DNA from: Dugong dugon
Lineage: Eukaryota > Chordata > Mammalia > Sirenia > Dugongidae
Reading direction: 5' to 3'
NCBI GenBank assembly: GCA_030035585.1
Contig: CM057474.1
Span: forward strand, 2,660,501-2,724,500
DNA length: 64,000 bases
In this document: piece by piece, positions 59,062 through 64,000 of the stretch
Layout: the number at the start of each line of letters is the position of its first letter
Numbering within the stretch: the stretch's first letter is position 1
The notes under the pieces: generated by a model
The model's database searches: none
Seen by the model: only the letters and a program-made list of their open reading frames with translations
What the model was told of the DNA's origin: nothing
Translations under genes and position numbers: made by a program

Positions 59062-61290
59062 TGTTATGGATAGAATTGTGTCCTCCAAAAATGTGTGTCA
59101 GTTTGGCTAGGCCATGATTCCCTGTATTGTGTGATTATCAACCATTTTGTCATCTAATGTGATTTTCCTATATGTTGTAAATCCTACTTCTATGATGTTA
59201 ATGAGGCACGATTAGAGACAGTTATGTTAATGAGACAGGACTCAATCTACAAGATTAGGTTGTATCTTGAGTCAATTTCTTTTAATATATAAAAGAGAAA
59301 AGCGAGGAGAGAAACAAGAGGACTTCATACCACGAAGAAAGTAGTGCCAGGAGCAAAGTGTGTCCTTCAGACCTGTGGTCCTTGTGCTGAGAAGCTCCTA
59401 GGCCAGGGGAAGATTGATGACAAAGACCTTCCTCCACATTCAACAGAGAGAGAATGCGTTCCCCTGGAGCTGGTGCCCTGAATTTGGACTTCTAGCCTAC
59501 TAGACTGTGAGAGAATAAATTTCTCTTTGTTAACTCTAACCACTTGTGGTGTTTCTGTTATAGCAGCACTAGATAACTAAGACAGAATTTGCTACCAGAA
59601 GAATGGGGTGCTGCTCTAGCAGATACCTACAATGTGGAAGCGGTTTTGAAACTGTGAAGAGTTTTAAAGTAAAATCCTATATTGCCTTGAAGAGACTGTT
59701 GGTGGAATTATGGACATCAAAGACAATTCTGGTGAGGGCTCAGAAGGAAGTGAGGAGAGCTGTTACACTGGAGACAGCATAGACGGTGAGAAGAAGCAGA
59801 AGAGAAATGGCAGCAGTAGAACCAGGAGACCAGCGTGAGACAGCACTGGAGCCGACCCACAGAGCAAGAGAGCTGAGTGCCTTTGTATAGGAGGCTTCCT
59901 GGCAGAATGTGTGCCCCCAGGCATTTATTGGTGGAGCTACAGAGCTTTTGGAACACTTGCCCCAGCAGGGCAGATGTGAGTAGCAAAGCCCGAGGGACCA
60001 GGAAGCAGAAGCTGAAGAGACAAGGAACATTCAAAGCAGAGCTGTGTCAAGTCTCAAAGGGTAGGGCCATGACCTCTGGGGTTTCAAAGGGTGGATGGCC
60101 TCTGGGGTCTCAAAGGGTGGAACCACAACCTCCTAGGTTTCAAGATTCAGTTCTTCACTAACTCCATTCTAGAGTGTAAGGCTGCCTTTTACGAGTGTAG
60201 GATGGGGCCAGATCTGCTGCCCAAAGCTAAGGGTCAGGGCTGTCATGTCCAAGGGGCAGAAGAACAGTGCCTGCTGGGGCTAAGGGAATGGAGTTGCCAT
60301 TCAGATGGACTAGGAGAATGGGGTCGCCCAAGTCTGAGGGAGCAGAGTTGCCATTCCAGTGGGCCTGGAAGGCAGAGCTGAAGCCCAGGGCTCACGGGTC
60401 TCTACCCAGAATCCAGAGCTTGTGGCCAACGCCCAGAGTCTGGAGGGCAGGGCCATTTTCTAAATGGTCTCAGAGAACAGAGGATCATTTTCAAGCCTTC
60501 AGAGATAATGCAATGTGTTCTGTTGACTCATTTGGTGCCTGTTGTTCCTTCGTTCCCTCCAATTTTTCCCATTTGTAATGGGAATGTTCACCTTGTGTCT
60601 ATTCCACCATTGTACTTTGGAAGCAGATAACTGGTATTCTAGATTTCACAGAAGAACAGGAATTGTTGGATTTCCGACTTGGAGTTGATTTAAGACTTTT
60701 GCTATGATATGATGCAGTGAATGTGTTATACATGTGGCAAGGATATGGATTTTGGGGAACCAAATGTGGGATGTTATGGATTGAATTGTGTCCCCAGAAA
60801 ATGTCTGTCAACTTGGTTAGGTCATGATTCTCAGTATAGTGTCATTGTCCACCATTCTGTCATCTGATGTGATTATCCTATGTGTTGTAAATCCTACCTC
60901 TATGATGTTAATGAGACAGGTTAGAGGCAGTTATGTTAATGAGGCAGGACTCAATCTACAAGATGAGGTTGTATCTTAAGTCGCTCTCTTTTTTGATATA
61001 AAAGAGAAAAGTGATCAGAGACAGGAAGACCTCATACCACCAAGAAAGTAGTGCCAGGAGCAGAGTGCATCCTTTGGACCTGGGGTCTTTGCACTGAGAA
61101 GCTCCTAGACCAGGGGAAGATTGATGACAAGTACCTTCCTCCACAGTCAACAGAGAGAGAAAGCCTTCCCCTGGAGCTGGCATCCTGAATTGGACTTCTA
61201 GCCTCCTAGACTATGAGAGAATAAATTTCTGTTTGTTAAAGCCATCCACTTGTGGTATTTCTGTTATAGCAGCACTAGATAACTAAGACA
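59062..61290 (+). mobile_element. complete two-LTR non-autonomous MaLR-like element
   Basis: Two LTRs in the same direction (59062-59584 and 60772-61290), each starting TGTTATGGAT and ending ATAACTAAGACA, enclose a 1,187-bp internal region. Right after the 5' LTR, GCTACCAGAAGAATGGGG (59591-59608) resembles a tRNA-Leu primer-binding site, typical of ERVL/MaLR elements. GATTTTGGGGAACC (60748-60761) lies where a polypurine tract would be. Flanking 5-mers AGAAT (59057-59061) and ATAAT (61291-61295) match at four of five. No gag, pro, pol or env is recognisable in the internal region; overlapping frames of 94-103 codons lack known domains. Confidence 0.92.
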
Positions 61291-61786
61291 ATAATTATGT
61301 GATTTAAAAAGACAGTATAATGTGCATCTCTTCTCCTGAGTAATTTAAAAAGCAGTTGTATAAAACAACATGTTTATAAATTGTATTGTTGTGTCAATAA
61401 CATATAGAAATAGCATACAGTTGACATTAACACAAAGGAGGTGAGTGTGAGCAAAATGACATTTGAGTAAGGAAATGACACCAGATGGTAAATAGAATCC
61501 ACGAGAACAATGAAGAGAACAAGAAATAAAAATAAAAAAATTAATATAGAAGACTATATATATACTTTCATTTTTTTCCTCTCATCTTTTTCAGTTTGTT
61601 GAGGTCATAACATATATATAATATAATAATAATAGCACATAAGACGGGAAGAGAAAACAGAACTATATAGAAATAAAGTTTCTATATTTCACTGCAATTA
61701 GTTTACATAAGTCTGAAATCATTCTAATAAGCTAAATATGAAGAGAAATAGTGAAAAATGATTAAAGGAATTAAAATGTTACACTA
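61291..61786. other. AT-rich intergenic DNA
   Basis: Contains TA-rich words near 61555-61625; no gene or named repeat. Confidence 0.4.
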
Positions 61787-62883
61787 GAGCAGAGTGAGGC
61801 CAAGATGGCAAAAAAGACATTTCGTGTTGTCCCTCTTACAACAAAGACCTGAAATAACAAGTGAATCGGATATATACGACAATCTAGGAACCTAATCATC
61901 AAAGACAAAGCTGAAGAATCTGACTGAGAGGCAACTGGAAGGAGAGACAATTCAAAAACAGTGGAAATGGAAAATCACGGATCGTGGGATTGCTGGCGTC
62001 CTGCTAGCTGAATCTGCACAGTGCACACAGGATGAGGCAAGCAGAAACATCCCAAGCCAAAACCCACCCCATCTGGCGCAGCCAAGACGCAGAGAATCAG
62101 CACGCACCTCCAGAACCAAACAGGAGAGACAATAGACTTGTGAAAGTTAAGTGCAAGCTCCCAACCCACTGTGTGCCCTTCCCTCCACCAGAGCTCTATG
62201 GCTGAGGAGCACTCCCTTCCCTCCAACGATCCCCATCCCCTGCTCTGACACAGCATTCAACAATGACACACCCCCTAAGCCAGGAACTCCTGGCCAGGTC
62301 CAGAGGTACCAGCTCCTTCATCCAGCCACTGGTGTAGGGGGTCTACAGACTTGCAGCACCCTGTCCCAGTGCCTTGTAGGCTGATCTAACACTGCATGCC
62401 CTCATTAGGACAACATGGACAGGGCATCCACCTGAGACCCATTTTCACTACTGAAACCAAGTGGGAGCTACAGATCTGTGACATTCAACACCACCTCGCC
62501 CCCTGAGAAGGGGCCTCACTAACACACACCAGGGGCCTGAGGGCCAGTGGTACCACCTACTCCATCTAGCTGCCCACAACAGGGGTCTGAGAATTAGTGG
62601 TGCCTCCCAACTCCTCCAGCGAACAGCACTGCGCACCCAAGGACCAGCTGCACTACCTCTCTACTATGCAGTCTAGTGGACAGGGTCACGCCCTCCGTCT
62701 GGGCACCCTGGCAGCCCGCAGCCCCTTGCCTTGCCCCCCACTGCAACCAGAGACCTGAGCCTCCTCTAAACACCCACCACCCCATGAAACCCTGCCCGCC
62801 TAGGACTGTAGGTGAGATTCTCTGCACCATACACTCAGTAACCAACAACCCAGGCACCTGTGCCCAAAACAACCACGATCTAT

Positions 62884-64000
62884 ACAAAGCGATCTACAGA
62901 TACAATGCAATCCTGATGCAAATTCCAATAGCATTTTTTAAGGAGATGGGAAACAAATCACTAACTGTATATGGAAAGGGAAGAGGCCATGGATAAGTAA
63001 ATCATTACTGAAGAAGAAGAACAAAGTGGGAGGGCTCACACTACCTGATCTTAGAACCTATTATACAGCCACCATAGTCAAAACAATCTGGTACTGGTAC
63101 AACAGACACATAGACAAATGGAACAAAATTGAGAACCCAGGCATAAATCCATCCATGAGCAGCTGATATTTGACAAAGGGCCAAAGTTCATTAAATGGGG
63201 AAAAGACAATCTCTTTAACAAATGGTGATGGCACAACTGGATATCCATCTGTAAAGAAATGAAACAAGATCCATACTTCATACCAAGCAAAAAAACTAAC
63301 TCAAAATGGATCAAAAACCTAAATGTAAAATCTAAAATGATAAAGATCATAGAAGTAAAAATAGAGGCAGCACTAGGGGCCCTAATTAAAAACAAAACCA
63401 TTGCCATTGAGTCAATTCTGACTCTTAGCAACCCTATAGGACACAGTAGAACTGACCCATAGGGTTTCCAAGGAGTGGCCAGTGGATTCGAACTGCGGAC
63501 CTTTTGGTTAGCAGCCAAGCTCTTAACCACTGCACTACCTGGGCTCTAATATATAGCATAAGTAGTATACAAACCATAACTAACAATGTACAAATACCAG
63601 AAGAGAAACTAGGTAACTAGGAGCTCCTAAAAATTAAATACTTATGTTCATCAAAACACTTCACCAAAAGAGTAAAAAGGGAACTTACAGACTGGGAAAA
63701 AAATTTGGCTACCACAGCTCCAACAAGGGTCTAATCTCTAAAATCTACAAAATACTTCAGCTCTTCAACAACAAAAAGACAAAAAATCCAATTAAAAAAT
63801 GGGCAAAGGATATGAACAGACACTTTACCAAAGAAGATATTCAGGCAGCTAGCAGACATATGAAGAAATGCTCGCAATCGTTAGCCATTAGAGAAATGCA
63901 AATCAAAACTACAATGAGACACCATCTCACCCCGACAACACTGGTACTATTCAAAAAAACAGAAAATAATAAACATTGGAGAGGTTGCGGGGAGATTGGA
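62884..64000 (+). pseudogene. L1 ORF2 C-terminal remnant, interrupted, runs off the end
   Basis: Parts of ORF2p are readable in several frames: KQDPYFIPSKKTNSKWIKNL (from 63262) and, after the SINE, a DMNRHF-like stretch near 63810 and [17 protein letters not shown] near 63880. Frameshifts (for example near 63730) and the SINE destroy it. It corresponds to the same region as 43581-44339, which gives a second copy for comparison. Confidence 0.88.
63390..63547 (-). mobile_element. AfroSINE nested in L1 ORF2
   Basis: Antisense short copy with AACCATTGCCATTGAGTC at its tail and AACCACTGCACTACCTGGG at its head. L1 sequence continues on both sides, so it inserted after the L1. Clear long duplications are not visible. 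Confidence 0.93.

Larger units (their letters stand above)
61787..64000 (+). mobile_element. L1 LINE with 5' UTR joined to late ORF2; continues past the window
   Basis: 61787 onward (GAGTGAGGCCAAGATGGC) is an L1 5' start followed by a GC-richer 5' UTR to about 62867. At about 62868-62882 the sequence switches to ORF2 (AAAGCGATCTACAGATACAA). ORF1, the endonuclease and most of RT are missing. ORF2 then runs, broken by an AfroSINE (63390-63547), to the window edge. The 5' UTR shows a repeated unit about 60 bp apart (CAGGGGCCTGAGGGCCAGTG near 62520 and CAGGGGTCTGAGAATTAGTG near 62580). Confidence 0.87.

Noticed and set aside
59877..60578. Three overlapping plus-strand frames (94-103 codons) as possible gag
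   Set aside because: They are in different frames of the same DNA, none carries a capsid or zinc-knuckle motif, and MaLR-type internal regions are known to be non-coding.
59586..60771. Unique sequence between two unrelated LTRs
   Set aside because: The primer-site-like sequence directly after the first LTR and the matching direction of both LTRs favour one element.
62151..62996. GC-richer segment as a CpG-island promoter with coding frames
   Set aside because: It is the L1 5' UTR joined to ORF2; the frames have no protein similarity apart from L1.

Overview
This window is mammalian nuclear DNA from a non-coding region, most likely a paenungulate and probably an elephant. The diagnostic signs are many copies of an afrotherian tRNA-derived SINE (AfroSINE), a BovB-like RTE LINE whose 3' tail matches the SINE tail, and an L1 lineage with its own characteristic 3' UTR. 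Older layers shared by placental mammals (MIR, L2, MER5-like, MaLR-like LTRs) lie underneath. These names come from remembered consensus sequences; no database search was possible. I found no host protein-coding exon, tRNA, rRNA, snRNA or CRISPR array. Every long open frame with recognisable similarity lies in LINE remnants, and the rest look like chance frames.

Layout. 0-3.7 kb: SINE copies, an antisense LTR-like block and unassigned AT-rich DNA. 3.7-10.6 kb: two antisense RTE copies around AT-rich DNA with L2 and MIR relics. 11.6-16.2 kb: SINEs, MIRs and antisense LTRs. 18.7-26.6 kb: an L1 3' end, a solo LTR carrying a SINE, an internally deleted RTE, older SINE subfamilies and more LTRs. 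27.7-32.98 kb: MER5-like pieces, SINEs, a solo LTR with perfect target duplications and a sense-strand RTE pol remnant. 33-43 kb: mostly unassigned sequence with scattered MIR, SINE and L2. 43.6-53.5 kb: three L1 3' regions; the best one has a single in-frame stop in its ORF2 C-terminus. 54.4-64 kb: a solo LTR, a 41-bp tandem duplication, an old L1 ORF1 region, a complete two-LTR non-autonomous MaLR-like element and an L1 whose 5' UTR is joined directly to late ORF2.

How the parts relate. The SINE is non-autonomous and shares its 3' end with the RTE, which fits RTE enzymes having moved it. The LTR family has no coding capacity here and would have depended on an ERVL-type helper. Target-site duplications and nesting give a local order of events: RTE, LTR and L1 bodies first, AfroSINEs later in several cases, and once an L1 landing at the edge of an older SINE. 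The unassigned stretches hold the only candidates for host regulatory sequence, notably an RFX-type X-box near 47.83 kb. I did not find a convincing undescribed biological system.
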